From positions 16,507 to 80,506 of the forward strand of contig JANNPX010000015.1 of the NCBI GenBank assembly GCA_031400455.1: a stretch of DNA of 64,000 nucleotides. Direction: 5' to 3'. Shown in pieces: positions 27,371 through 36,944 of this stretch (the first letter of the stretch is position 1; each line of letters opens with the position of its first letter). The notes below the pieces were generated by a model. That model worked only from the letters and a program-made list of their open reading frames with translations, made no database searches and had not been told where the DNA came from. The stretch is from JANXYW01 sp031400455. GTDB taxonomy: Bacteria > Chloroflexota > Dehalococcoidia > DSTF01 > JACRBR01. A program made the translations under genes and the position numbers.

Positions 27371-27646
27371 CTACACCCCGCCGGCAACGGCCGGCACGAT
27401 GCTCACCTCATCCGACGCTTTCAGCGCGGTCGCGAGGTTCGACAGGAAGCGGACGTCTTCACCGTTGACGTAGATGTTCACGAAGCGGCGGATCTCGCCG
27501 TCTTCTCCGACGATGCGCTCCTTGATGCCGGGGTAATCGGCTTCGAGCAGGTCGACGGCTTCGCCGAGCGTGGACGCCGTGCTCGTGACGATGTCGATGT
27601 CGTTCGTGAGCTTGCGGAGCGGCATAGGGATGCGGATCTGGGCCAT
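27371..27646 (-). CDS. MoaD/ThiS-family ubiquitin-like sulfur carrier
   Basis: A 91-residue beta-grasp protein: IRIPMPLRKLTNDIDIV start, GEAVDLLEADYPGIKERI, RRFVNIYVNGEDVRFL and EVSIVPAVAGGV at the end. Sulfur carriers of this family end in Gly-Gly, which is adenylated and thiocarboxylated; here one extra Val follows the GG, so processing or a non-canonical role is implied. It is encoded after thrC and a NIL-domain gene on the same strand. In other bacteria, MoaD-like proteins next to PLP enzymes act in cysteine or methionine sulfur incorporation; that role here is inference. Confidence 0.85.
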   Translation of the reverse strand: MAQIRIPMPLRKLTNDIDIVTSTASTLGEAVDLLEADYPGIKERIVGEDGEIRRFVNIYVNGEDVRFLSNLATALKASDEVSIVPAVAGGV

Positions 27647-27683
27647 GTTAGTTCCTAGTGACTAGTGGATAGTGGATAGAGGC
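27647..27683. repeat. word repeat CTAGTGAC/TAGTGGATAG
   Basis: The short gap between the MoaD-like and NIL genes holds the repeats TAGTGACTAGTGGATAG followed by TGGATAGA, one of the low-complexity intergenic word arrays found across the window. Confidence 0.5.
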
Positions 27684-27695
27684 GGCGACGGTGCC

Positions 27696-27938
27696 TCAGC
27701 CTTCGACTATGTCGCCTTGCACGGGGTCGACGCGGACGCCCTTGGACGCCACCCACTCGAGCGCGCGCTCGATCTCGTCGATCGGGCCATCCATCTCGAG
27801 GACGACCCAGCCGCGGTCTTCGGTGACATCAGCGCGGCGGACGTTGGTGATGATGCTGTACTGCTTGCCGATTTCGTAGATGATCGGCAGCGTGATCAGC
27901 TCTTGCGGGAACGTGAACTTCACTCGTTGCTTTGCCAT
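27696..27938 (-). CDS. NIL-domain protein
   Basis: An 80-residue protein that is essentially a single NIL domain: RVKFTFPQELITLPIIYEIG, YSIITNVRRADVTEDRGWVV and MDGPIDEIERALEWVASKGV. NIL domains (ferredoxin-like fold) occur at the C-terminus of MetN ABC transporters and in small stand-alone proteins, where they bind methionine or sulfur ligands. The ATG at 27938 has GGAAGGACA upstream. Its position between threonine synthase and a sulfur-carrier protein suggests a sulfur amino-acid role. Confidence 0.85.
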   Translation of the reverse strand: MAKQRVKFTFPQELITLPIIYEIGKQYSIITNVRRADVTEDRGWVVLEMDGPIDEIERALEWVASKGVRVDPVQGDIVEG

Positions 27939-27998
27939 CGTATGTCCTTCCGTGCGGGCCGTGTGCCCGGAATGTCTATCCTAGCCGGATGGGGCCGC

Positions 27999-29261
<1,263 letters not shown>

Positions 29262-29281
29262 GATGACCTCCGAACCGGGCT

Positions 29282-29417
29282 CCCGCGCGCAGGGCAGCGG
29301 GAACGTACTGGGTGAGCTATCCCAGGCGGGCGCCCCGGCTCTCCCGGGGCAGAGGCATCACCATGGTGTGGAGGTTCATCGTACTCCGCGCATATGGACA
29401 ATCCGCCCAGAGGCGGA
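29282..29417 (-). promoter_or_regulatory. structured leader upstream of thrC (several hairpins)
   Basis: The 130 bases before the thrC ribosome-binding site fold into consecutive stems: CCCGC/GCGGG at 29282-29301, CTGGG/CCCAG at 29308-29325, a 7-bp GCCCCGG/CCGGGGC stem at 29332-29350 and TCCGCC/GGCGGA at 29402-29417. The density suggests a cis-regulatory leader, but it matches no riboswitch core I can recognise (not SAM-I). Confidence 0.35.
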
Positions 29418-29664
29418 GTTGGCATAAGGCTAACAATCGAGTCCGGAGATGTCAATTCCGAATGGGTCATCGGTCTTCGGTATCGGCCGTCAGGCAGCGT
29501 GGAGCTACGGTTGGCCCCGAGTGACACACAGCAACACGCGCCAGAATTCACGAGCGTTAACATCGCGATGCGGACGCGGGCCACCGGTTCTCAGCCGCGT
29601 GGCTCACACTGGGTATGGAGTCGCCAGCAGTGTGGCGTCAATTGACAAGGAATCGGAGGCAAAC

Positions 29665-29874
29665 GTGACTCTCGAAGTAGTGTTCATTCCCCGTTCTGGC
29701 GCGACGGCAGCCGGTAAGGATTGGGATACGTTCATGGAGTTGCAGGCCGAGGTGCTGACCGAGCGGGCGAGCGGTGGATGGGACCTGGTATCCGTGCTGG
29801 ATGTGGTCACGCCTGCTGCGATGCGAGAGGCTTCCCGCACGGGCGGAGTCATGCTCTACTTTCGGCGAACCTGA
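29665..29874 (+). CDS. small DUF4177-like protein
   Basis: A 69-residue protein starting at a GTG with GGAGG 6 bases upstream (29654-29658). TLEVVFIPRSGATAAGK is followed by a helix (WDTFMELQAEVLTERA) and GGWDLVSVLDVVTP, then VMLYFRR. The order helix, G-W-x-L-V-S-V and terminal beta-strand matches DUF4177-type small proteins. The frame is open upstream of the start, but the ribosome-binding site and composition favour the short form. Function unknown; the P450 gene follows. Confidence 0.6.
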   Translation: MTLEVVFIPRSGATAAGKDWDTFMELQAEVLTERASGGWDLVSVLDVVTPAAMREASRTGGVMLYFRRT

Positions 29875-29969
29875 TCGACTGAGCGAGGCGCACCATCACG
29901 ACTGAATCCGAACCCAAGACTGCGGCAACGCCGGTCCCGACCGGCATCCAGCTCACGGCACTCGATCCC

Positions 29970-31127
29970 GTGTTCGCTGCGGATCCGTATCCGGTGCTGG
30001 CGGAAGTCCGTGAGCGCGAACCGGTGCATTACGACGCCGTCATCAAGCGCTGGGTACTGACGCGATTCGACGACGTCGATGAGGTGCTGCGCGACCGCAC
30101 GCTGGCCGTTGACGCGCGGAAGGCGGCGCCCGGCACCTACATGGCGATGTTCGCTGAACGCGACCGCGAGCCGAGCATGCTCATGCAGGACGACCCGACG
30201 CACGCACGGCTGCGCGGCCTCGTGAACAAGACATTCACGCCGCGCGCGGTCGAACTGCTGGCGCCGCGCATCCAGGAGATCGTCGACGAACTGCTGGATG
30301 CCGTTACCGGAAGCGAGAGCTTCGACCTGATCGGCGCATTCGCGGGCCCGCTGCCAACGATCGTTATCGCGGAGATGCTCGGTGTCGACGCGCAGGATCG
30401 CGCCGACTTCAAGCGCTGGTCCGACGACGGCGTCGCCAGCTTCGATCCGTTCCCCACGGACGAGGTGCGCGCGAAGGTGCTGGCCGCCAACACAGCGATG
30501 GACGCATACTTCCGACGCGTGCTCGCCGAGCGACGGGCGGCGCCGCGCGACGACATGATGAGCGCACTGCTCGCGGTCGAAGAGGACGGGCAGAAGCTCT
30601 CCGAAGAAGAGATCGTCACGATGTGCAGCCTGGTGCTTGCCGCCGGCAACGTGACCACGACCGACCTCATCGGCAACGGCGTCTACGCGTTGCTCACGCA
30701 TCCCGACGAATGGCGCCAGCTGCGCGACGATCCGTCGCTGATCAAGAACGCCGTTGAGGAGATGCTGCGTTACGAGACGCCGGTCGTGCAGACGGGCCGC
30801 ATACTGACGAGCGACGGCGCGATCGCCGGCTGCCCGGTGCGCGCCCATGAGTCTGTGCTGACCTCGCTCGCCGCCGCGAACCGCGATCCGGCGGTGTACC
30901 CGGAGCCGGACCGATTCGACATCACGCGCAGCGACGTGCGGCATCACTCGTTCGGCGGTGGCTCACATTTCTGCCTCGGCGCGCCGCTCGCGCGCCTGGA
31001 GGCCCAACTCGCCATCAGCACGCTGGTGCGGAGATTCCCAGAGCTCCGGATGGCGGACGAACCGCTAGAGTGGCGGCGGATCCCGGCGTTCCGCGGACTG
31101 GTGAAGCTGACGGTGCGTCCGGCGTAG
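29970..31127 (+). CDS. cytochrome P450
   Basis: A bacterial class-I P450 of at least 385 residues. Seen: AGNVTTTDLIGNG (I-helix oxygen-binding region), E-M-L-R in the K-helix (ExxR), and the haem loop FGGGSHFCLGAPLARL with the axial Cys. It oxidises an unknown small molecule using a ferredoxin or flavodoxin partner that is not next to it. The GTG at 29970 is the first standard start, but it cuts into LDPVFAADPYPVLAEVRERE; the full family N-terminus continues upstream in frame to an ATC at 29895, where ATCACGACTGAA would be normal if ATC were ATG. Confidence 0.9.
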   Translation: MFAADPYPVLAEVREREPVHYDAVIKRWVLTRFDDVDEVLRDRTLAVDARKAAPGTYMAMFAERDREPSMLMQDDPTHARLRGLVNKTFTPRAVELLAPRIQEIVDELLDAVTGSESFDLIGAFAGPLPTIVIAEMLGVDAQDRADFKRWSDDGVASFDPFPTDEVRAKVLAANTAMDAYFRRVLAERRAAPRDDMMSALLAVEEDGQKLSEEEIVTMCSLVLAAGNVTTTDLIGNGVYALLTHPDEWRQLRDDPSLIKNAVEEMLRYETPVVQTGRILTSDGAIAGCPVRAHESVLTSLAAANRDPAVYPEPDRFDITRSDVRHHSFGGGSHFCLGAPLARLEAQLAISTLVRRFPELRMADEPLEWRRIPAFRGLVKLTVRPA

Positions 31128-31148
31128 GCTCAGCCTCGCAAATCCCGA

Positions 31149-32195
31149 CTACAGCGCCGCAGCGCCACCATCGGCCGCATCCGCACCCGCAACCGGCCCG
31201 TCACGCGGTTTGCGGCCGAACGAGAACACATCGTCCAAGCTGAGGCCCAACGCCCACATAGCGGCGAAGCCGGCGCCCGTGATCCAGCCGATGTTGAAGA
31301 TGTGCACGCCGATGGCGAAGCCGCCCGCCAGACTCCCATCGACGCCCAGCGCCTTCGTCAGCTCCGTCATCGCCACCTCGAACGCGCCGATGTTCGACGG
31401 CGTGATCGGGATCGAACTGACGAGGTTCGCGGCCACCATGATCAGCATCCACGACGGCATCGACAGATGGATGCCGAACGCAAGTCCGAACAGCGCGAAC
31501 ATGCCGACTTCGATCAACCAAATCGCGAACGAGAGGCCGATCGCCTGCGCACCCAGGCGCGGGTTGCGGAACACCGCCAACCCATCGATGAAATGCGGCA
31601 CCGCCTCCTCGAGCGCGAGCCGCAGGCGATCGGGTAGCGCCGGCATGATGCCGCGAGCGGTCCATCCGTCCTCGAGCTTCAGGTGCGAAAGCGGGATGAC
31701 GGCGATCAGTCCGCCGGCGACGCCGCCGAGCACGCCCCAGAAGATGGCGGTCGGAAAGTTCGGAAGATCGATCAGTGCGAGGCCGATCAGCCCAAGCACG
31801 GCGAAACAGAGGCCGTCGAGCAGCGACTCCGTGGCGAAGACGGTCGCGGCGAGTCGTGCGCGGCTGATGTCGTAGCGCTGCGCCGGCACCTGCACGCGGA
31901 TCAGGTCGCCGATGCGGGCCGGCACGATGTTATTGGCCAGGTTCGAGACGAGCAGGATGCCGAAGAGCGGCGGTAGCGGAAGGTCCGCGAAGGTGGACAT
32001 CATCACGCGCCAGCGCTGCGCGACAAGCAGCTTGGCGATGCCGAACAGCGCGAGGCCGGGGATGACGTAGAAGTAGTTGGCGTAGCGCAGCGCCCGCGCC
32101 GCCTGCTCCAGATCGATGCGCCAGAGGAGGAGCGCCAGAAGCGCGACGCTGACGGCGATGCGGATGATCAGGCGGCGTTCCGAGAAGCGCGTCAT
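31149..32195 (-). CDS. flippase-like integral membrane protein (LPG synthase TM / UPF0104 family)
   Basis: A 348-residue protein with about eight hydrophobic helices. Hallmarks of the UPF0104 (AglD/MprF-like transmembrane) family include RIDLEQAARALRYANYFYVI near the start, VAQRWRVMM, LVSNLANNIVPARIGDLIRV (conserved P-A-R-x-G-D/E) and SIPITPSNIGAFEVAM. Members are thought to flip or hold lipid-linked substrates. The ATG at 32195 is chosen; the frame is open upstream to 32330 but that part is basic and not family-like. It diverges from the DRE-TIM gene. Confidence 0.8.
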   Translation of the reverse strand: MTRFSERRLIIRIAVSVALLALLLWRIDLEQAARALRYANYFYVIPGLALFGIAKLLVAQRWRVMMSTFADLPLPPLFGILLVSNLANNIVPARIGDLIRVQVPAQRYDISRARLAATVFATESLLDGLCFAVLGLIGLALIDLPNFPTAIFWGVLGGVAGGLIAVIPLSHLKLEDGWTARGIMPALPDRLRLALEEAVPHFIDGLAVFRNPRLGAQAIGLSFAIWLIEVGMFALFGLAFGIHLSMPSWMLIMVAANLVSSIPITPSNIGAFEVAMTELTKALGVDGSLAGGFAIGVHIFNIGWITGAGFAAMWALGLSLDDVFSFGRKPRDGPVAGADAADGGAAAL

Positions 32196-32386
32196 GCTGT
32201 ACAGCGGCCTCCGGCCAACGGTACCATGACGCACGCTCGTTACGAGTATGTTACGTCGCCTGGCAGGGCCCCGGCGACCCTTCCCGTCGCCGCGCGCATA
32301 GTCTATAACAATCGTAGCTATAGACGGCACGCCACTATTCGCACCTGAATCGGCCCGCTTCGGCGGCTACGCGGAGGAGCACAACC

Positions 32387-33751
32387 ATGGTCATCACCAC
32401 GAAGGTCAACACCGAGCGGGTGTACTACAACTACGAAGGCAACCTGCCGCCCGTGACGCTCGAACCGGAGCCCGTGACGCCGCCTTCGATGCAGGACGAC
32501 CTGCCGAAGTTGATCACCGACACGACGCTCCGAGACGGCGCGCAGGACAGCCGCTTCGCCGTCTTCCCGCCCGAGACGCGGCTGAAGTACTACGACCTGC
32601 TCCACCGCCTCGACAACGGGAGCGGCGCCATCTACGCCGTCGAAGCCTTCATCTATCAGAAGCGCGACGTCTGGACGCTCGAGAAGCTGCTTGAGCGCGG
32701 CTATGAGTGGCCGAAGGTCACGACGTGGACGCGCGCGACGCCGAAGGACATCAAGCTGCTGATGGAGGTATCGCAGGGGAAGGTGAAAGAGACGGGGATG
32801 CTGGCGTCGGCGTCCGACCACCACATCTTCGACAAGCTGAACTACGCGTCGAAAGAAGAGGCGATCGAGAAGTACCTCCAGCCGATCGTGACGGCGCTGG
32901 AGAACAACATTGTGCCGCGCGTGCACCTCGAAGACTGTACGCGCGCCGACATCTACGGATGGGTCATCCCGTTCATCCAACGCGTGATGGACGAGAGCAA
33001 GGGCATCGCGAAGTTCCGCATCTGTGACACGATCGGCTGGGGCAGTCCCGACCCGTACGCATCGCTGCCGTGGGGCGTTCCGCGACTGTTCACCGTGCTG
33101 CGCGCCGAGACCGGCGCCGAGCTGGAGTTCCACGGCCACAACGACTTCGGACTCGCGACCGCCAACTCGATCGCGTCGTGGCGCTACGGCGGTAAGAAGG
33201 TGAACGTCGCCTTCGCCGGCCTCGGCGAGCGCACGGGCAACACATCACTGGAGCAGACCATCGCCGCGCTGATCCGCCACTACGGCGACCCAGGCTTCGA
33301 CCTGCACGCGCTCGAAGAGATGCGCCAGCTCGTCGACAAGGAAGTGATCGAGCTGAACGATCGCCTGCCGCTGATCGGCGAGGTCTTCACGACGACGGCC
33401 GGCATCCACCAGGCAGGCGTCGGGCGGCAGGGCGCGGCGCCGGGCGGGCTGATCTATTTGCCGTTTGCGGCGTCGCTGTTCGGGCGGACGGAGGTCGAAC
33501 TGAGCCGTGTCGGATCGCTATCCGGCTCGGAGGGCATCATCTCGGTGCTGAATCGCGAGCTGGAGCGGATGGGCAGCGAGACGCGCGTGAAGGAGACGAG
33601 CCGCGTCGTCAAGCAGATCTACGACCGCATCCAGGACGAGTACAACGGCCAGTACGACGAACAGCACGACCACTGGGTGAACGCCCGCCGCTCGTTCTTC
33701 ACGTCAGAAGACATCATCGAGTTGGCAAAGGAGTTCGGCGCGCTGTCATAG
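32387..33751 (+). CDS. HMGL-like (DRE-TIM) acyl-CoA condensing enzyme: isopropylmalate/homocitrate/Re-citrate synthase-like
   Basis: A 454-residue DRE-TIM barrel enzyme. ITDTTLRDGAQDSRFAVF contains the metal-binding D and the catalytic R; HGHNDFGLATANS supplies the metal-ligand histidines; GLGERTGNTSLEQTIAAL is the loop ligand of the condensing enzymes. It lacks the long C-terminal LeuA regulatory domain. Its unusual N-terminus (about 45 residues before the barrel) and insertions separate it from ordinary leuA; anaerobes use a similar protein as Re-citrate synthase. Which acyl-CoA and keto acid it joins is uncertain. Strong palindromic terminator follows at 33775. Confidence 0.75.
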   Translation: MVITTKVNTERVYYNYEGNLPPVTLEPEPVTPPSMQDDLPKLITDTTLRDGAQDSRFAVFPPETRLKYYDLLHRLDNGSGAIYAVEAFIYQKRDVWTLEKLLERGYEWPKVTTWTRATPKDIKLLMEVSQGKVKETGMLASASDHHIFDKLNYASKEEAIEKYLQPIVTALENNIVPRVHLEDCTRADIYGWVIPFIQRVMDESKGIAKFRICDTIGWGSPDPYASLPWGVPRLFTVLRAETGAELEFHGHNDFGLATANSIASWRYGGKKVNVAFAGLGERTGNTSLEQTIAALIRHYGDPGFDLHALEEMRQLVDKEVIELNDRLPLIGEVFTTTAGIHQAGVGRQGAAPGGLIYLPFAASLFGRTEVELSRVGSLSGSEGIISVLNRELERMGSETRVKETSRVVKQIYDRIQDEYNGQYDEQHDHWVNARRSFFTSEDIIELAKEFGALS

Positions 33752-33774
33752 CAACCGCCCGGCTTGAGTTTGTA

Positions 33775-33799
33775 GGGGCACGGCGCGCCGTGCCCCTTT
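33775..33799 (+). terminator. Rho-independent terminator
   Basis: GGGGCACGG (33775-33783) and CCGTGCCCC (33788-33796) form a perfect 9-bp stem with loop CGCG, followed by TTTC. It is on the plus strand after the DRE-TIM gene; being a palindrome it could also serve the convergent transglutaminase gene. Confidence 0.65.
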
Positions 33800-33822
33800 C
33801 CGTTTCTGGCGGCACTTCGTGC

Positions 33823-34704
33823 CTAGGAAGGCCGCTCCGCCGCGACGATGGCCGCGAGCGTCTCCGCCGGAACGGCCAGCCGAGCATCGCCAGCCACCAT
33901 CCGGCGAAGCTCTTCGAGCGCATCGGCGTCAGCCGCACTGGACAGGCCGGCGAGCCGATCGATGAGCGGAGCTTCCGCCTCACAGGCGCCCTCCACTTCG
34001 GCGAGGCCGTACCACCCCCACGGCAGAAGCTCGATCTTCTGGAGCGCGGCAAGGTCGAGCAGCAGATCGCCGAGTACCTCAACGATCCCCCAGTTGTCCG
34101 TGCCATCGACACCGAACGTCATCGGGTCCGCGCCACCACTCCGGCAAGATGACCACGCGTCGCCCGCCACGCGAAAGCGGTCTCGCGGAACGTCCAGCAG
34201 ATCGAAATCGGGCTTGTAGAACTTCGCCTGATGCTCGTCCACCTGCGCATCAACGAGGATCCAGCGCCGCTCACCGGCATTCCAGTACTCACCCACCCAG
34301 TGATCGAGGTTCTTGCCCGCCTGAAAGTAGTTCGCGAAGCCGACGCGTGCGCGCGCAGGGATGCCTTTGTGGCGCAAGCCGGCGACGAACAACGTGACGA
34401 AGTGCCGGCAGACGCCGACGACGCGGCGGGCCGGCGGTCGACCCGCCACGAGCGGCGCATCGTCGATACGCGACGCGCACGCGAGCATGGCGACCGTGCC
34501 GTGAAGTTGCTTCTCTGCTCGCCGCTCCGCTGAGAGCATGACGCCGTACGCGGGCGCCAGCGCCTCGTGGATGAGGAGCCCCTGCACGAATTTCACGATG
34601 GCAGCGACGTCAGCCGGAAGCGCATCGATCTGATCCGCGAACGCGCCGACGCTCGTGAACTGGCCGGGTGAGGTGTAGTAGGCGAGGAGTTCGTCGTGGG
34701 CCAT
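33823..34704 (-). CDS. transglutaminase-like domain protein
   Basis: A 293-residue protein with the papain-like transglutaminase fold: RRVVGVCRHFVTLFVAGLRH (catalytic Cys with the following helix), DHWVGEYWNAGERRWILVDA (His and Asp). The rest has no recognisable motif. Bacterial members act as proteases, transglutaminases or amide hydrolases; the substrate is unknown. The ATG at 34704 is favoured: the frame is open to 34821, but that segment crosses the terminator of the upstream gene (34786-34809). Confidence 0.8.
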   Translation of the reverse strand: MAHDELLAYYTSPGQFTSVGAFADQIDALPADVAAIVKFVQGLLIHEALAPAYGVMLSAERRAEKQLHGTVAMLACASRIDDAPLVAGRPPARRVVGVCRHFVTLFVAGLRHKGIPARARVGFANYFQAGKNLDHWVGEYWNAGERRWILVDAQVDEHQAKFYKPDFDLLDVPRDRFRVAGDAWSSCRSGGADPMTFGVDGTDNWGIVEVLGDLLLDLAALQKIELLPWGWYGLAEVEGACEAEAPLIDRLAGLSSAADADALEELRRMVAGDARLAVPAETLAAIVAAERPS

Positions 34705-34785
34705 GGGTCTGAGTGTGAGCCGCTTCACGACGAACGGCAATAGGATGCTGACATCGCCTGTCACCATCTCGATCGATGGTACAAA

Positions 34786-34809
34786 GCAAAACGCCCCGCA
34801 TTCGGGGCG
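34786..34809 (-). terminator. Rho-independent terminator of the GT2 gene
   Basis: On the minus strand, CGCCCCG (34809-34803) pairs with CGGGGCG (34798-34792) around a 4-base loop and is followed by TTTTGC. It lies about 100 bases after the GT2 stop at 34911. Confidence 0.75.
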
Positions 34810-34865
34810 CTGCTCGTACATGCCGTCACGCGGGGCCGAGTCCGCGTTCGGGCGGTATCACAAGA

Positions 34866-34910
34866 GAACTACAAACCACCAACTACCGACTACCGACTAC
34901 GAACTCCCGC
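34866..34910. repeat. AACTAC-type word array
   Basis: Between the terminator and the GT2 stop codon are five tandem words: ACTACAAACC, AACTACCG, ACTACCG, ACTACGAACT. This belongs to the intergenic AACTACGAAC family seen at seven other places. Confidence 0.7.
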
Positions 34911-36803
34911 CTACGCCTTCTCCGTCACCTTGTACTCAAGCCGGCGGCCAAGAGCGAGACGGACCTGCGCGTCGAGAGCGGGCATCGCAGTGAAGAAGAG
35001 AGTGATGGGCGCCATCAGCGTCCACTGCAGGAACTGTACCGGGTACAGCCATACCTTCCAGCGCTTCGGCCGCGCGGGGCGCATCATCATGTCAAGCACG
35101 ATCATCATCACCAGCGGGATCATGCACGGCATGAGGATCCAGTGCGATGCGGTGATGAACCACGTCGGGATGTTGTGCTGCGCGAACGGGTGCAGGTTCA
35201 GCCCTACCCAACCGCTCCAGCCATTCGCGGACATGTTGGCGGCAACGCCGGTGATCAGAAACCATTGCGCTGACCAGAGCACGTGGTTCTCCGTGAGGCT
35301 CCAAGTGCGGCGTAGTTTGCGCAAGAACGGTATCTCCGGGTGGGCGATGAACTGCTTGATCGCATAGGGAATGTCGGAGCAGCCCCAAGCGTGGCGCCGC
35401 GCTTGCTGATAGTGCTCCCAGAAAGTGCGCTTGTATGAGACCGCGCGCACGCCGTCGTTGCCGACAGGCAGCAGGATCGGCTGCACATAGGGCTCGCCGC
35501 CCAGTTCGAAGAAGCACTTGAGGAACATGTGCCAGTCTTCCGGCACCACATCAACGTCCCAATAGCCAACGTCGTAGCACATGCGCATGCTGAGGCTGTA
35601 CGTCGACTGCGGGAACAGCACGGTGTACTTCCGCATCAGCTTGGCAAGATGGTTGATGCCACCGAGGCTGTTCTGGATTCGCAGCGGCGCCGGGACGTCC
35701 CAGACATTGTTGTAGTAGAAGATAGGCCCCTGCCAGAACGTACGGTAGCGCTTCGGGTTGGTCGCGAAGTTGTAGGTGAGGGCGCTGAAGTAGCGCGGGT
35801 GAAAGAGCGTGTCCGCATCGCAGCTCGTCACGGTCATATGGTCCAGGCTGAAGCCCATCTGGTCGCAAAACAGGCGCTTTGCCTTCGTGGCCGCCCACGC
35901 CTCGTTCGACGACTTGCCGCGCACCTCACCGGCGATATCGCCCGGGTGCGTGGTGCCGATCATCGCGAGGAAGTGGTGTGAGAACTCGCGGTGGAGGATC
36001 TCGAAGCGACGCGGCGCGTCGGTGTCCGGCTCTTCCATCGCGATCACGACGAGCAGCTTGTCGCCCGCAACCTCGCTCTCCGCGAGCTTGCCGAGCGTGC
36101 AGCGCAGCTTCTCGACGGTCTCCTTGTAGGTGGGGATGATGACGAGGTGGCGGATGTCGTCCCACGCCAGGAAGTCGGGGCGCGCGCTGGTGCCGTTGTC
36201 GGCCGCGAACGGTCCGTACGGCAGCGTCTCCGCCTCGTACTTCTGCCGCCAGTCGATCAGCGCCGTCGCCTTCATCGCGCGATAGCCGCGGACGGTATGG
36301 ATACCCATGTTGATCGAGCGCCACGCCCAGTAGAGATCGAATCCGAGCAGCATGACGACGAGCGGTATGGGCAGAAAGTACGCGCCCCATACCAGGGTCG
36401 AGATCAGCAGTAGCGCGAGCGCCAACGGCAGCATCTCGAGCCCGCGCGTGAAGATGCGCCCCCACGTCGTGACGTGGACGCGCTGCTTGACGGCGATCGC
36501 CGCGTCGGCGAGAGGATGCGTGATCTCACCGAATCCGATGCCGGGCGCGTGTCGCGGCAGATCGAGCACGGCGACGCCGGCCTCGGATCGCGCGGCGTGA
36601 ACCGGCCCTGGAAGGGCGCGTGCGTGCACCGCTCCCCCGCCGAGGCGGTGCGGCGGCGTACGGAGATCGCCGAATTCGGGAGGCGCTACGGGCTCCCAGA
36701 CGGCGCGGAAGCTGTTGGCGGTTCTCGCACGGCGTCTGGTGGGTTTAATGGGTCCGTTGCCTCCGTGCACGTCTGGTTCCGGGTACGAAAAAAGGTCGTC
36801 CAT
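34911..36803 (-). CDS. large membrane glycosyltransferase, GT2 / cellulose-synthase-like
   Basis: Up to 630 residues. A membrane segment pair lies at about 118-160, then a GT2 domain: HLVIIPTYKETVEKL (about 225-240), TSCDADTLFHPRY with the DxD metal site, VPEDWHMFLKC, and HYQQARRHAWG (Q-x2-R-W-like). Several C-terminal helices follow (about 500-610). This is the layout of processive beta-glycan synthases. It is controlled by a c-di-AMP riboswitch ending about 20 bases upstream. The ATG at 36803 lies inside the riboswitch terminator loop, so true initiation is probably downstream (for example GTG at 36770); the N-terminus is therefore uncertain. Confidence 0.85.
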   Translation of the reverse strand: MDDLFSYPEPDVHGGNGPIKPTRRRARTANSFRAVWEPVAPPEFGDLRTPPHRLGGGAVHARALPGPVHAARSEAGVAVLDLPRHAPGIGFGEITHPLADAAIAVKQRVHVTTWGRIFTRGLEMLPLALALLLISTLVWGAYFLPIPLVVMLLGFDLYWAWRSINMGIHTVRGYRAMKATALIDWRQKYEAETLPYGPFAADNGTSARPDFLAWDDIRHLVIIPTYKETVEKLRCTLGKLAESEVAGDKLLVVIAMEEPDTDAPRRFEILHREFSHHFLAMIGTTHPGDIAGEVRGKSSNEAWAATKAKRLFCDQMGFSLDHMTVTSCDADTLFHPRYFSALTYNFATNPKRYRTFWQGPIFYYNNVWDVPAPLRIQNSLGGINHLAKLMRKYTVLFPQSTYSLSMRMCYDVGYWDVDVVPEDWHMFLKCFFELGGEPYVQPILLPVGNDGVRAVSYKRTFWEHYQQARRHAWGCSDIPYAIKQFIAHPEIPFLRKLRRTWSLTENHVLWSAQWFLITGVAANMSANGWSGWVGLNLHPFAQHNIPTWFITASHWILMPCMIPLVMMIVLDMMMRPARPKRWKVWLYPVQFLQWTLMAPITLFFTAMPALDAQVRLALGRRLEYKVTEKA

Positions 36804-36822
36804 CTAAAGTTGGTCCGACCTT
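36788..36822 (-). terminator. intrinsic terminator of the c-di-AMP riboswitch
   Basis: On the minus strand AAGGTCG (36822-36816) pairs with CGACCTT (36798-36792), followed by a run of six T. The annotated ATG of the glycosyltransferase lies in the loop. Position just after the riboswitch core fits transcription attenuation. Confidence 0.75.
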
Positions 36823-36825
36823 CAA

Positions 36826-36943
36826 AGCCTACGAGGTTAGCTGGCGGCTTAGGGGAGAAGGTTCCCCCGGTCTCGGCGTGAGACCTTCAGCCCGGGTCCC
36901 TGTCGGTTCCCCCGCTCCCCGCCCACGGCGGAGACTCGGCTGT
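36826..36943 (-). ncRNA. c-di-AMP riboswitch (ydaO-yuaA type)
   Basis: Reading the minus strand, the leader contains in order GCCGAGTCTCC, CGGGGGAACC, GGGCTGAAGG, GGGGGAACC and the hallmark CCAGCTAACCTCGTAGGC. This order and wording match the ydaO/yuaA motif, whose known ligand is cyclic di-AMP. The terminator hairpin right after it indicates that ligand binding stops transcription into the GT2 gene. The aptamer boundaries are approximate. Confidence 0.9.
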
Positions 36944-36944
36944 C

